Of a stretch of 30,925 nt of DNA, positions 1 to 8,543 are shown in pieces. The notes beneath the pieces are model-generated. The model was given only the letters and a program-made list of their open reading frames with translations, ran no database searches and was not told the origin of the DNA. The DNA lies in contig CAYOEZ010000026.1 in assembly GCA_964402955.1 (NCBI GenBank), positions 1 to 30,925 of the forward strand, given 5' to 3'. The position numbers and the translations under genes are program-made. Each line of letters opens with the position of its first letter. Positions within the stretch are counted from its first letter, which is position 1. The stretch is from CAYOEZ01 sp964402955 (GTDB taxonomy: Bacteria > Chloroflexota > DTOL01 > DAOUCN01).

Positions 1-191
1 GCACTGATGCTCTGCACGAAGCCATGGGCCCACGCCTCAGGCACACGTCCCTCATTCAGGATGCAGTCCACGGCCCGGTGACGGCTTTCGACGAAATGTG
101 TGACGTACCGGACAGCAGCACGCATGGCGAGGGTGAACACGACCATAAACGCGACTAGTGCCAGTACGATACCAAGAACGACCTGCAGCAT
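1..191 (-). CDS. Small membrane-anchored protein, 3' end cut by window edge
   Basis: An ATG at 191 opens a frame that stays open to the left edge (63 codons visible, no stop). A GGTGGGGG stretch lies just upstream as a possible ribosome binding site. Residues 2-22 (MLQVVLGIVLALVAFMVVFT and following) form one hydrophobic helix, followed by a soluble segment rich in Arg, His and Glu, so it looks like a single-pass membrane protein with its C-terminal part outside the membrane segment. I do not recognise the family. It is the last visible minus-strand gene downstream of the sugar-catabolic run, 180 bp after the preceding small membrane protein. Whether it is co-transcribed is not shown. Confidence 0.45.
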   Translation of the reverse strand, partial: MLQVVLGIVLALVAFMVVFTLAMRAAVRYVTHFVESRHRAVDCILNEGRVPEAWAHGFVQSIS

Positions 192-371
192 GTCCCCCAC
201 CCGCTCAAAACGAGCACCTGCCTACCGTCGTCCATGAAGCGCTGATTCCCGATGAGGAGTCCCCCACGACCCTACGGTCAATGAGCATGAGGAGTTGCGT
301 GCCAGGTAATTCTGGCGTGGACCGGGCAGCAGATGCAAGACGCCTGTTGCCGCTACAAGAACAGGTCGACG
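192..371. other. Short gene-free spacer
   Basis: 180 bp between two small membrane-protein genes on the minus strand. I see no promoter, hairpin or RNA gene in it. Overlapping short open frames on both strands look like chance. Confidence 0.4.
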
Positions 372-752
372 CTACAGAAGCGCTTGCACCGCGAGGCCCG
401 CAACAACAACAGCCGCCTGTATGCCAATCGCCCACACCGCACGTCGGGGGAAGGAGCCATCCTTGAGCCCTCGCTGGTAGTACTGGTCAAATAGAATAGC
501 CAGAACGACCCATGCACCTCCCATGATCAGCATCATGAGCTGATCCAAGAAGGCAAGTCCAGCAATTGCAGGTGTGGCTGATGTCAGCTCACGTACGCGA
601 GCATCTCCAGCTCGCGCGGCGGCCATCCAGGTTGCCACCGTCAGCACGACACCGCGCAGCACAAGGAGGTCCACGAGGGCAAGGCCGCACGAGCCCAGCC
701 AAGCTATGGCCCAGAGGAAGGCATTTACCCAGGCTGGTAATCGTTTCTGCAC
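372..752 (-). CDS. Small integral membrane protein, unknown family
   Basis: 126 residues starting at GTG, chosen because AGGAG lies 9 nt upstream. The stop is TAG at 372-374. Hydrophobic segments lie at about residues 11-40 (long enough for one or two helices), 62-88 and 105-124, so three or four membrane helices are likely, with a charged loop at 45-57 (ARAGDARVREL). The arrangement resembles DUF4328-like or similar small multi-helix membrane proteins, but I cannot assign it. It lies 112 bp downstream of the LarA-like gene and may be a passenger at the end of the operon. No enzymatic motif is visible. Confidence 0.55.
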   Translation of the reverse strand: MQKRLPAWVNAFLWAIAWLGSCGLALVDLLVLRGVVLTVATWMAAARAGDARVRELTSATPAIAGLAFLDQLMMLIMGGAWVVLAILFDQYYQRGLKDGSFPRRAVWAIGIQAAVVVAGLAVQALL

Positions 753-864
753 TCTCCAATACTCCTGAAGCGCGCTGGTGACCGAAACAAGAGAGGCACA
801 TGCCCGCCCACTTGCGACCGCGTATGCGCCTCAATGCGCTTCGCGCCCGATCGCTGCAATCAAC

Positions 865-2166
865 TCAGTTGCATGGGCATGCGTGAAGGTCCCTTACTAT
901 GGGTAGGAGATCAGCAGCCTGGGTGATGATCCCAACGCGTGCTCCGGCCCCAGCACGACCCAGTGCTGCCTTGATCGCTCTGTCCAGATCACGCTCCAGG
1001 CCCAGGCTGAGCTTGTGGGCATCATCGGGGGTGATACCATCGGACACCAGCGTGACGCGTGCTCGCGTGCGGGTGACGTTCATTGCCATGTAGGTCGCCG
1101 CCGCAACCTCATCCTCAACTTCTCCGCGGGCAACCCGCGCCAGCACCTCAGCGTTAGGAGTGAGACCGAAATCCATGATCGCCGGATGATCGGGTGACAG
1201 GCCTTCGGGCGCCGGGATGACCAGAACAACCTCACCGCCGGCGCGAACGGTCATGCCAGCCGCATTCAGTGGCTTGAAACCCTGCCACAGATCACGCTCG
1301 GCTGGCTTGGCGCCCGCGACCACGACATCGGCGAGCCCCGCTATGTGCACGCCATACACCTCGCGTGAGGTCTTGACTCCCTCACGATGAGCGGCAATGG
1401 GATGGCCAGCGACCACTCTCACAACCCCATGATGCCCGTTGATAACCGTGTTCAGAATGAAGGTCAGGCCGGTCTTCGACCCGATCTCATCGATCTCCTG
1501 GCGAACCGGGCTGTCCAGGTCGCCCAGGATCTCATAGACTTTCGGACCGGCGATGACATGGGTGCGGCACGTGGTCAGGTGGCTGCACACGCCAGGCTGG
1601 ATGGCTTTCGCTCCGCCGGACCAGCCGGCGTACATATGCGGGATGATGTTGCCGACGGCGATCTTGACGTCTGCAGCCAGATAGCGCCGCGCCACGTGCA
1701 CCGGTATGCCCGAGCCCGTGTCCCCGACATAGGCGAACGCGTCGGGGTTGGTGTTGTCCAGATTCTCCACCTGCACGCGGTCCACGACCGCGGCGCCATA
1801 ATGCGCCCGGAACTCAGCAGGCGTCATCTTGCGGTGAGTTCCCAACGCAATCAGCACAGCGATCTTGTCGTTGGGCACACCAGCGGCATTGAGCTCGTCC
1901 AGCAGCGGTGGCAGCAGAAGATGCTGTGGCGTCGGCCGCGTATTGTCATCTACAACGACGACCGTGTTCTGACCATGTTGCTTAACAAGATCAGCCAGCG
2001 ATGGCGACCCGATCGGATTCCGGATCGCCGCATGTACCGCGGCGGCAACATCACTGACGGCTGGGACCTCGGCGGGCGAGACGACCCACGCCAACTGCTC
2101 CTCAGGTACACGGACAATGCGTTCCTGACGCCCATACGGAATTGCTATCTCACAGACCTTTGTCAT
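865..2166 (-). CDS. LarA-family nickel-pincer racemase/epimerase (DUF2088)
   Basis: 433 residues from an ATG with AGAGGGG 5 nt upstream; an upstream ATG at 2199 has no such site. The protein matches the LarA fold. Residues 73-80 read DDNTRPTP, 109-112 GTHR, and 175-187 run IPHMYAGWSGGAK. His111, His177, Lys187 and His203 each sit three positions after His108, His174, Lys184 and His200 of Lactiplantibacillus LarA, which bind or use the nickel-pincer nucleotide, so the cofactor site looks intact. Known LarA relatives racemise or epimerise 2-hydroxyacids (lactate, malate, aldonic acids). The context next to GH39 glycosidases and an importer favours a sugar acid over lactate, but this is inference. 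No larB, larC or larE cofactor genes are in the window. It lies 47 bp after the Asp/Glu-racemase-like gene, probably in the same operon. Confidence 0.85.
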   Translation of the reverse strand: MTKVCEIAIPYGRQERIVRVPEEQLAWVVSPAEVPAVSDVAAAVHAAIRNPIGSPSLADLVKQHGQNTVVVVDDNTRPTPQHLLLPPLLDELNAAGVPNDKIAVLIALGTHRKMTPAEFRAHYGAAVVDRVQVENLDNTNPDAFAYVGDTGSGIPVHVARRYLAADVKIAVGNIIPHMYAGWSGGAKAIQPGVCSHLTTCRTHVIAGPKVYEILGDLDSPVRQEIDEIGSKTGLTFILNTVINGHHGVVRVVAGHPIAAHREGVKTSREVYGVHIAGLADVVVAGAKPAERDLWQGFKPLNAAGMTVRAGGEVVLVIPAPEGLSPDHPAIMDFGLTPNAEVLARVARGEVEDEVAAATYMAMNVTRTRARVTLVSDGITPDDAHKLSLGLERDLDRAIKAALGRAGAGARVGIITQAADLLPIVRDLHACPCN

Positions 2167-2213
2167 TGTTACCCCTCTGTCAACCATCGAGGATAACATC
2201 CAAAAAGCATTCG

Positions 2214-2897
2214 TCAGTCCATCGCCAGCAGCATGTCGCGCACGCGCGCCAGACCAGTTTCACCGCTATTAAATACGCGAACCTTTCGCCCCTCTAGCAA
2301 GGGGGCCAGTGCCGACATGGAGAGCTGAGCCATGACGATGCACTCCACTGATTGCGATAGCTTCTCCACTTCCTTGATCAGGATGGCGTTGTGCGTTGCC
2401 GCGTCACCTTTGGACCAGGCTGCAAACGCCTCTTCGCACAAGACCGTCGTGATGTTGATCTCCCTGTGCTTTTCGTTGGCGCAGATCTTCAACAACCGCT
2501 CCGACGACGGGACCGTGGTGGCCAGCGTTGCCAGCAGGCCGATGTTCTTAGACTGGCTGACCGCCAGCTCGTACATCGGCCGGTCAATCTGGGCGATCGG
2601 GATGTTGATCATAGGCCGCGCCAACTCGGCAGCGTAATTGAAGGTTGAGCAGGCCAGGAGGATCATATCCACTTTGGCCTCTTCCATGTTGTGCGCGTAC
2701 TGGGCAAACTTCAGGTAATTGACTTTGGGGATAACCCCCACACCGGCCCTGATGTTATCCCGCTGAATCGTGTCATCCGCCAGATGCATGATGCTGACCT
2801 CGGGAATGTACTTGTCAATGTATGGCTGCATTGCCCGGATGGTTAGATGAGTAGCATGAATGATACCCACGGTTCGCTGCTGTAACGGTCTTGCCAT
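2214..2897 (-). CDS. Asp/Glu/hydantoin racemase superfamily protein
   Basis: 227 residues. The start is the ATG at 2897, with AAGGAG 7 nt upstream; a longer frame to 2975 would run into the preceding gene's stop. The fold signature is two pseudo-symmetric halves, the first with the nucleophile motif ACSTFN (Cys83). In classical two-cysteine racemases the second half carries a Gly-Cys motif. Here the equivalent reads VMAQLSMSALAP, with Gln191 where Cys is expected and the nearest Cys at 186. One-cysteine members of the superfamily include decarboxylases and atypical isomerases, so the reaction need not be amino-acid racemisation. Its position between GH39 genes and a LarA-like racemase suggests it acts on a carbohydrate-derived acid. 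That is inference. Confidence 0.75.
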   Translation of the reverse strand: MARPLQQRTVGIIHATHLTIRAMQPYIDKYIPEVSIMHLADDTIQRDNIRAGVGVIPKVNYLKFAQYAHNMEEAKVDMILLACSTFNYAAELARPMINIPIAQIDRPMYELAVSQSKNIGLLATLATTVPSSERLLKICANEKHREINITTVLCEEAFAAWSKGDAATHNAILIKEVEKLSQSVECIVMAQLSMSALAPLLEGRKVRVFNSGETGLARVRDMLLAMD

Positions 2898-2974
2898 TCT
2901 GTGTCTCCTTGTTTGCCGCGTAGATACTGCCGCCATGACTGCGGGGGCAGGTCTGCGGCCTGCCCCCATCTTCA

Positions 2975-4602
2975 CTATGCTGCCGCCGCCACAACCAGCA
3001 ACGAGATGCCATGCACGGGCAGCTTGAAGCTAAGCTTGACCTTGCCGTCCAGCAACATGACGCGCTGGGGTGGCTGTATCATGTCCAGGCCGTCGCGAGC
3101 CTGGATGGCGGCGTATTGCCCGGCATCGGGATACATCGGTTTGCCCTGGCGCACCCACTCTGTGTACGCATTGCTGTGCGTCTGGTCAACCCGGTAATGG
3201 GTCAGGGTCAGGTTCTTGCCAGAAAACGGCAGGTTCGCAATCTCAAGCTCGATCGCGGCCTCACCTGTCAGATCCCAATCGTCGTGATGGTTGTAGACCA
3301 GGACCTCGACACTCTTGTTCCCGCTCAAGGTAGCGAAGCCAGAGATGTCCGGGGCCACGCCGCGGCCGATCTTGTCGCTGTACGAGAGGGGATCCTTGCT
3401 TTCGCTACTCTCAAAGGCGATCTCCTGCTGGCCCACCCTGGCGTACATCTTGAACAGGTTGAAGATGGCCTTATCTATTCCCTGGGTCGAAAACGTGCGT
3501 GTGCCCTCAAAGCAGCGCTCGGCGACGAACATGAAGGCCCAGGATAGGAGCTTGAGATCCCACTTCTTCGCCTGGGCGAACTTAGTGACCTTGTCGAAGG
3601 CATCCGCGACGTAGCTGGCGTAGTACTCAGTGTTGCGGAAGTTCAAGGCAGCATTGTCCCACGCCCCACCGGCGGCCCAGCCATCCGGGTCAATCTCCGA
3701 CAAAACACATTCCAGGTCTTTGTAACCGGGGTACTTGCTGATGATCTCGTAGCCGACCATCACATCGTGGACAATCTGCTTGATTGACGGCGGGTCAACC
3801 TTCTTGTTCTTAGGATCGGCCCGGTATCCGCCGCCCTTGACGTGGAACGAGGTGAAGTCCAGGACAGTGCCCTTCTTGCCGGTGACGTAGTTCGTTCCGT
3901 TGGCGCAATGATCCAGGAACTTATCCAGGAATTGGCCGGAGTTGCGCCCATCGTCTGGGNNNNNNNNNNTGCCTTCACCGCCGCCGCCGTGTAGTCGTAC
4001 AGCTTTGCGAATTCGTCGGTTGTCCCTCTCCAATAGAAGATATCCGGCTCGTTCCACAACTCGAAATACCAGCTCTTGACCTCTGCGACGCCGTGACGCT
4101 CAACCAGATGGCGAACGAGACTGAAGATCAGATCGTACCACTTCTGATAATCCTTGGGGGGGCAGGCCCAACCAACCGACCGGTAGACACTCATGGTCCA
4201 ATCATCTTTGCCCGTGTCATACTTGGCAGGGTCAACCAGGTCTTGTGGCATGAAGCCAAGCTCAACGAATGGCTTGCAGCGATGCTTGAGGATGGTGTCG
4301 AGCACAAGGTCTACGATCTTCCAGTCATATGTGGGCTTGCCCGTCTCGTCCTCAATGTATACGTTGCTGGACCCCCACTTGTAGACGCCGTGGCAGTTGC
4401 CAGTACAGAGCAGGTGGTGCGCCCGCACGTAGTAGGGCTTCTCCTGCATCGCTCCGAATTTGGCCAGGAGCTTCTGGCCCTCGGGTGTGTACGTGTAGTT
4501 GAGCTCGTCGTAGCCGATGTAGTTCCAGTTGTGGGGCAGTTCTCCTAGCCATTTCCCAGCATCAACCTTGACTAAAGCTGTTGTCTGCGTATCCGTGGAC
4601 AT
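2975..4602 (-). CDS. GH39-type glycoside hydrolase (beta-xylosidase-like), interrupted by assembly gap
   Basis: One gene split on paper by ten Ns. Reading from ATG 4602 gives 211 residues up to the gap. The frame resumes after it at Pro-Asp-Asp-Gly-Arg and runs 327 residues to TAG at 2975. Aligned to the intact neighbour, about 14 codons are missing, giving about 552 residues. The literal 10 Ns leave the frame out of register, so the gap length is a placeholder. ELWNEPD (Glu185) is the acid/base motif of clan GH-A. Glu in VLSEIDPDGW after the gap is the probable nucleophile. The C-terminal part has the HYRVDQTHSNAY segment typical of GH39 xylosidases. No signal peptide is visible, so it is presumably cytoplasmic and cleaves imported oligosaccharides. 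A GGGAGG site lies 10 nt before the start. Confidence 0.85.
3960..3969. other. Assembly gap (10 Ns)
   Basis: Ten Ns lie inside the GH39 gene. Comparison with the tandem paralogue predicts about 41 missing bases (14 codons counting the leftover C), so the N run does not reflect true length. The paralogue carries 42 bases here, encoding a stretch beginning ACSEARVGG. Near-identical tandem copies probably confused the assembler. Confidence 0.9.
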
Positions 4603-4649
4603 AGGTGGTGTTCCTCCCTTAAGGTGCGTGCATTCGCCAAAGCTTCGTG

Positions 4650-6305
4650 CTACTCAGCCGGAGAGACCACCAGCAGCGAAACGCCGTGCACCGGCAATGT
4701 GAAGCTCCGCTTGAGCTTGCCAGCGCTTAGCCCGACCTTCTGCGGCGGCTCGGCTAGTTCGAGGCCATCGCGGGCCTTGATGGCAGCATACTGCCCGGCA
4801 TCGGGATACATCGGCTTACCCTGGCGCACCCACTCCCTGTAGGCGTTGCTGTGTGTCTGGTCGATGCGATAGTGCATCACGGTGTAAGGCCCAGCAAAGG
4901 GCAGGTTGGCGATGGACAGATCAACCTGATACTCGCCACTCACGTCCCAATCGTCGTGATGGTTGTAGACCATGATCTCGAGGCTTTTCGTACCGGTCAA
5001 GGCGGCAAAGCCCGATATGTCCGGCTCCACGCCAGCGCCGATCAGATCGGGGTACGTGAACGGGTCCTTTGTTCCCGTGCTCTCGAAGGCGACTTCCTGC
5101 GTCCCCATTTTGGCATAGAGGCGGAAAAGGTTCAGGATCGCCTTGTCAATGCCCTGGGTCGAGAAGGTACGCGTCCCCTCGAAACAGCGCTCGGCGACGA
5201 ACATGAAGGCCCAGGTCAGGGGCCGCACATCCCATTTGCGCTGCCGGGCGAACTTGCGTATCTTGTCGAAGGCAGTCGCAACCCAACTGGCGTAGTATTC
5301 GGTGTTGCGGAAGTTCATGTTGATGTTGTCCCAAGCGCCGCCTGCTGCCCAGCCATCGGTGTCAGCCTCCGACAGGACGCATTCGCGGCCCGCCATGCCA
5401 GGATATTTGCTGATGATTTCATACCCGACCTGGAGCTGGGACAATACCTGCTGCACCGACGGCGGCGTCTCTTTGTGCGCCTTGAGGTTCGCGGCGTAGC
5501 GCCCGCCCTTGACATGGAAGCTGGTGAAGTCAATCGGCGTACCTTTCTTACCCGTGATGTAGTTGACGCCGTTGACGCAGTGGTCGAGGAATTTGTCTAG
5601 GTACTCAACCGACTTGCGGCCATAGACGGGGCGCGTCACTGCCGGTCCGCCAACGCGCGCCTCGGAGCAGGCAGCTTTGACTGCCGCCGCCGTGTAATCG
5701 TAGAGCTTGTTGAACTCCTCGATGGAAGCCTGCCAGTACATACCGTCGGGCTCATTCCACAATTCCCAGTACCACGTCCTGACCTCATCCACGCCGTGCC
5801 GCTCGACGCAGTGTTGGACCAGATCATGGACCAGGCCATACCATTTCTGGTAGTCCTTGGGTGGGCAAGCCCAGCCGGTAGCGCGGTAGTTCTGCATTCT
5901 CCGGCCTTCGTTGGCAGCATCGTAGTAGGCAGGATCGGCCAAGTCCTGGGGCATGAAGCCGATCTCGACAAAGGGCTTGCACTGGTGCTTGAGGATGGTA
6001 TCGAAGATCAGGTCGACGAACGTCCAGTTGTAGACAGGGTTGCCCTGGTCATCCTCCGCGTAACAGTTGGTAGATCCCCACTTGTATGTGCCGTGCACGT
6101 TGCCGGTGCACAACAGGTGGTGGGCCCGCACATAGTAGGGCTTTTCCTGCAGCGTTCCGAACTTGGCCAAGAGCTCCTGGCCATCGGGTGTATACGTGTA
6201 GTTGATTTCATCGTAGCCGATGTAGTTCCAGGTGTGCGGTAAGTCGCCAGTCACCCTTCCGGCGTCGACATTGATCTGGATGCATTTTTCTGGATCAGTA
6301 GACAT
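4650..6305 (-). CDS. GH39-type glycoside hydrolase (beta-xylosidase-like)
   Basis: 551 residues from an ATG with TAGGAG 7 nt upstream. Clan GH-A catalytic residues are visible: Glu185 in ELWNEPD as acid/base and Glu313 in CVLSEADTDG as probable nucleophile. The barrel is followed by a beta-rich C-terminal part (about 400-551) with HYRIDQTHSNAYREW, which is shared with GH39 beta-xylosidases. There is no signal peptide, so a cytoplasmic enzyme is expected. It is a full-length tandem paralogue of the next gene (same ends, same motif positions, 47 bp apart), and the two may have different linkage or sugar preference. The substrate is not proven: GH39 also contains alpha-L-iduronidases. The upstream ABC importer probably supplies the oligosaccharide. 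Confidence 0.88.
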   Translation of the reverse strand: MSTDPEKCIQINVDAGRVTGDLPHTWNYIGYDEINYTYTPDGQELLAKFGTLQEKPYYVRAHHLLCTGNVHGTYKWGSTNCYAEDDQGNPVYNWTFVDLIFDTILKHQCKPFVEIGFMPQDLADPAYYDAANEGRRMQNYRATGWACPPKDYQKWYGLVHDLVQHCVERHGVDEVRTWYWELWNEPDGMYWQASIEEFNKLYDYTAAAVKAACSEARVGGPAVTRPVYGRKSVEYLDKFLDHCVNGVNYITGKKGTPIDFTSFHVKGGRYAANLKAHKETPPSVQQVLSQLQVGYEIISKYPGMAGRECVLSEADTDGWAAGGAWDNINMNFRNTEYYASWVATAFDKIRKFARQRKWDVRPLTWAFMFVAERCFEGTRTFSTQGIDKAILNLFRLYAKMGTQEVAFESTGTKDPFTYPDLIGAGVEPDISGFAALTGTKSLEIMVYNHHDDWDVSGEYQVDLSIANLPFAGPYTVMHYRIDQTHSNAYREWVRQGKPMYPDAGQYAAIKARDGLELAEPPQKVGLSAGKLKRSFTLPVHGVSLLVVSPAE

Positions 6306-6422
6306 GAGATGCTCCTAATGGTAGCCTCGGTCGCCCCATGCACTTCGCGCAGCCCCCGCTTGCGACCGTCGCCAGTATTCACCGCTGGCGCTCTGCGTGA
6401 TGACTCCTCGCCTGTCCAAGCC

Positions 6423-7457
6423 TTAACGCCCGATTTCGACTCCCGCCAGCTTCAGTTCCTCAGCTCTGTGGCAAGACACGAAGTGGCCGGGACGCTGCTC
6501 AATCCAGGCGGGAGCCTCCGTCTTGCAAAGATCAACGGCGTAGCGGCAGCGGGGGTGGAAGTAACAGCCGCTTGGCGGCTTAGATGGGCTCGCCACCTCG
6601 CCTTGAAGGATGATACGCACCTTCTTGCGCGCGTCTGGATCGGTTTTTGGGATGGCAGAGAGAAGCGATTCCGTATAGGGATGCAGGGGGGTGGCGAAAA
6701 GTTCGGCCGCGTCCGCCATCTCCATGATCTTACCCACATACATGACGGCAACGCGGTTGGAGACGTGCTTGATGACGTTGAGGCCGTGCGAGATGAACAA
6801 GAACGACAAGTTGAGTTCGCTCTTCAACTCCTGCAGCAGATTGAGGATCTGAGCCTGGATGGACACGTCGAGCGCCGAGACAGGCTCGTCGGGGACAATG
6901 AATTCGGGATCGAGGGCAAGGGCGCGGGCGATGCCAATGCGCTGACGCTGCCCGCCGCTGAAGGCATGTGGGTAGCGGTTCATGTGCTTGATTTCCAGCC
7001 CAACCAGATCCACCAGATGCTTCACACGATCGACAAGCTCATCGCCCTTGGCGATGTTGTGCATGTACAGCGGCTCGCTGACGATCTGAAGCACGGTTTT
7101 GCGCGGATCAAGGGACGAATAAGGATTCTGGAAGATCATCTGCACCTTCCGGCGCATTGTCTTCAGCCCGCGTTTGTCCAACGACATGACGTCAACCGGC
7201 TCGCTGTCCTTGGGGAAGAACATGATCTTGCCGCCAGTTGGCTCGATCGAGCGCAGGATGCAACGCCCGAGCGTGGTCTTCCCGCTGCCCGACTCACCAA
7301 CCAGACCGAGCGTCTCGTTGCGCCGGATGTACAGGGAGACATCGTCTACGGCTTTGACATAGCCAACCACGTTCCTCATGAAACCCTGTTCGATCGGGAA
7401 GTACTTCTTCATGTTGGAGATTTCGAGCAGGATTTCGCTTTGTTGCGCAGCATTCAT
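6423..7457 (-). CDS. ABC importer ATPase, OppF/DppF type
   Basis: 344 residues. The start ATG at 7457 shares one base with the TGA of the upstream ATPase gene (TGATG), with GGAGGG 6 nt before it, so translation is probably coupled. Motifs in order: Walker A GESGSGKT (54-61), Q-loop FQNPYSSLDP (109-118), signature SGGQRQR (168-174), Walker B FIVPDEP (186-192), D-loop SALD, H-loop His224. The C-terminal oligopeptide-transporter extension is present with its cysteine motif (CYFHPRC...C...C). An oddity is that the residue after His224 is Gly (ISHGL), where Asp is usual. It pairs with the OppD-type subunit. In this setting the system probably takes up oligosaccharides, as Opp-like systems do in Thermotoga. 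Confidence 0.92.
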   Translation of the reverse strand: MNAAQQSEILLEISNMKKYFPIEQGFMRNVVGYVKAVDDVSLYIRRNETLGLVGESGSGKTTLGRCILRSIEPTGGKIMFFPKDSEPVDVMSLDKRGLKTMRRKVQMIFQNPYSSLDPRKTVLQIVSEPLYMHNIAKGDELVDRVKHLVDLVGLEIKHMNRYPHAFSGGQRQRIGIARALALDPEFIVPDEPVSALDVSIQAQILNLLQELKSELNLSFLFISHGLNVIKHVSNRVAVMYVGKIMEMADAAELFATPLHPYTESLLSAIPKTDPDARKKVRIILQGEVASPSKPPSGCYFHPRCRYAVDLCKTEAPAWIEQRPGHFVSCHRAEELKLAGVEIGR

Positions 7458-8500
7458 CAAAGCCCTCCGTGGATGTCTTGCATGCCGGCATCCTGCACGC
7501 CCTCGTTGACCAGGTAACAGCGCACCTGGTGCCCGCGCTCCACTTCCACGAGTGGCGGCACGCTCTTGTTGCATAGCCCATCGCGGGCGATGAGGCAGCG
7601 AGAGTAGAATCCGCACTCTTGTGGTGGGTCAAGCGGGACCGGCACATTGCCCTTAATGTTCTCAAGCCTGACGCCAGGCTGGCCTTGCAGGTTCGGAATC
7701 GCCTTCATCAGCCGCTGCGTATAGGGGTGCAGCGGTTGCTTAAAAACCGTACGGGTGTCAGCGAATTCCACAATCCGTCCCAGGTACATCACTGCCACGG
7801 TACCGGCTATCTCTGCGATCACGCCGAGATCATGGGTGATGTACAGCACGGACATGCCGAATTCCTGCTGCAGGCTTTGGATCAGTTCAAGTATCTGCGC
7901 CTGGACGGTGACATCGAGCGCTGTCGTGGGCTCGTCGGCGATCAGCAGCGACGGGTTGCACGACAAAGCCTGAGCGATCATGACTCGCTGGCACATGCCG
8001 CCAGACAATTGATGGGGATACTCAAGGAAGCGCTGGGCGGGATTGGGCAAGCCAACCTTGTTCAGCATGTCGATGGCAATGTCCCTCGCTTCCTGCTTGC
8101 TCTTTGTGCGATGCAGCAGCACCATCTCCATGATTTGATCGCCGATGGTGTGCACTGGAGACAGACTGGACATCGGCTCCTGGAAGATCATGGCGATTGA
8201 CTTGCCGCGAATCGCCCGAATCTCGCTGCCAAACGGCGGCAGTTTGGCCAGGTCGATAACGTCTTGAGACGACAGCCGGAACTCCATCGTGCTGCCATCT
8301 ACCAGTCGGCCCGGCGGCAAGACGGTGCGCATGATCGAGAAGGCCGTCACGCTTTTGCCGCAGCCGCTCTCGCCAATCATGCCCAGCGTTCCTTCTTTAC
8401 GGATATCGAAGTCCACGCCGTCTACGGCTTTGAGCATGCCTTCGTCGAGCTTGAAGTACGTTCGCAGGTTGCGCACACTGAGGAGCAAGGCACTGTCCAA
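7457..8500 (-). CDS. ABC importer ATPase, OppD/DppD type
   Basis: 347 residues using a TTG start at 8500, chosen because AAGGAG lies 8 nt upstream. An ATG at 8578 lies inside the preceding permease gene and adds residues without homology. Motifs: Walker A GESGCGKS (43-50), Q-loop FQEPMSSLSP, signature LSGGMCQR, Walker B LLIADEP, D-loop TALD, H-loop ITHDL. The signature has Cys where Arg is usual (SGGMRQR) in this family. The C-terminal extension has the conserved cysteines (CGFYSRC, then C) seen in Opp/Dpp ATPases. It forms a heterodimer with the downstream OppF-type ATPase on the cytoplasmic face of the two permeases. It lies 43 bp after the permease stop, within the operon. Confidence 0.9.
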   Translation of the reverse strand: MDSALLLSVRNLRTYFKLDEGMLKAVDGVDFDIRKEGTLGMIGESGCGKSVTAFSIMRTVLPPGRLVDGSTMEFRLSSQDVIDLAKLPPFGSEIRAIRGKSIAMIFQEPMSSLSPVHTIGDQIMEMVLLHRTKSKQEARDIAIDMLNKVGLPNPAQRFLEYPHQLSGGMCQRVMIAQALSCNPSLLIADEPTTALDVTVQAQILELIQSLQQEFGMSVLYITHDLGVIAEIAGTVAVMYLGRIVEFADTRTVFKQPLHPYTQRLMKAIPNLQGQPGVRLENIKGNVPVPLDPPQECGFYSRCLIARDGLCNKSVPPLVEVERGHQVRCYLVNEGVQDAGMQDIHGGL

Positions 8501-8543
8501 GGTGGCGACTCCTTTTTCTCTCCAACAGTCCGCTGGGCGGCAA

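Noticed and set aside
158..466. 102-codon plus-strand frame near the left edge
   Set aside because: Composition is Pro/Gln-rich with no domain, and it overlaps the minus-strand membrane-protein genes on both sides.
1387..2196. 269-codon plus-strand frame opposite the LarA-family gene
   Set aside because: It mirrors codon structure of the real gene and has no family signature or ribosome binding site.
2975..4602. Two separate genes on either side of the N gap
   Set aside because: Alignment with the intact tandem paralogue shows one continuous protein; the break is an assembly artefact.
6370..6390. CGCCAG/CTGGCG hairpin between the OppF-type and GH39 genes
   Set aside because: A 6-bp stem with a 9-nt loop and no U run is easily explained by chance in GC-rich DNA.
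6309..7517. 402-codon plus-strand frame opposite the OppF-type ATPase
   Set aside because: It is antisense to a gene with full ATPase motifs and shows no recognisable domain. Long antisense frames are expected in GC-rich DNA.
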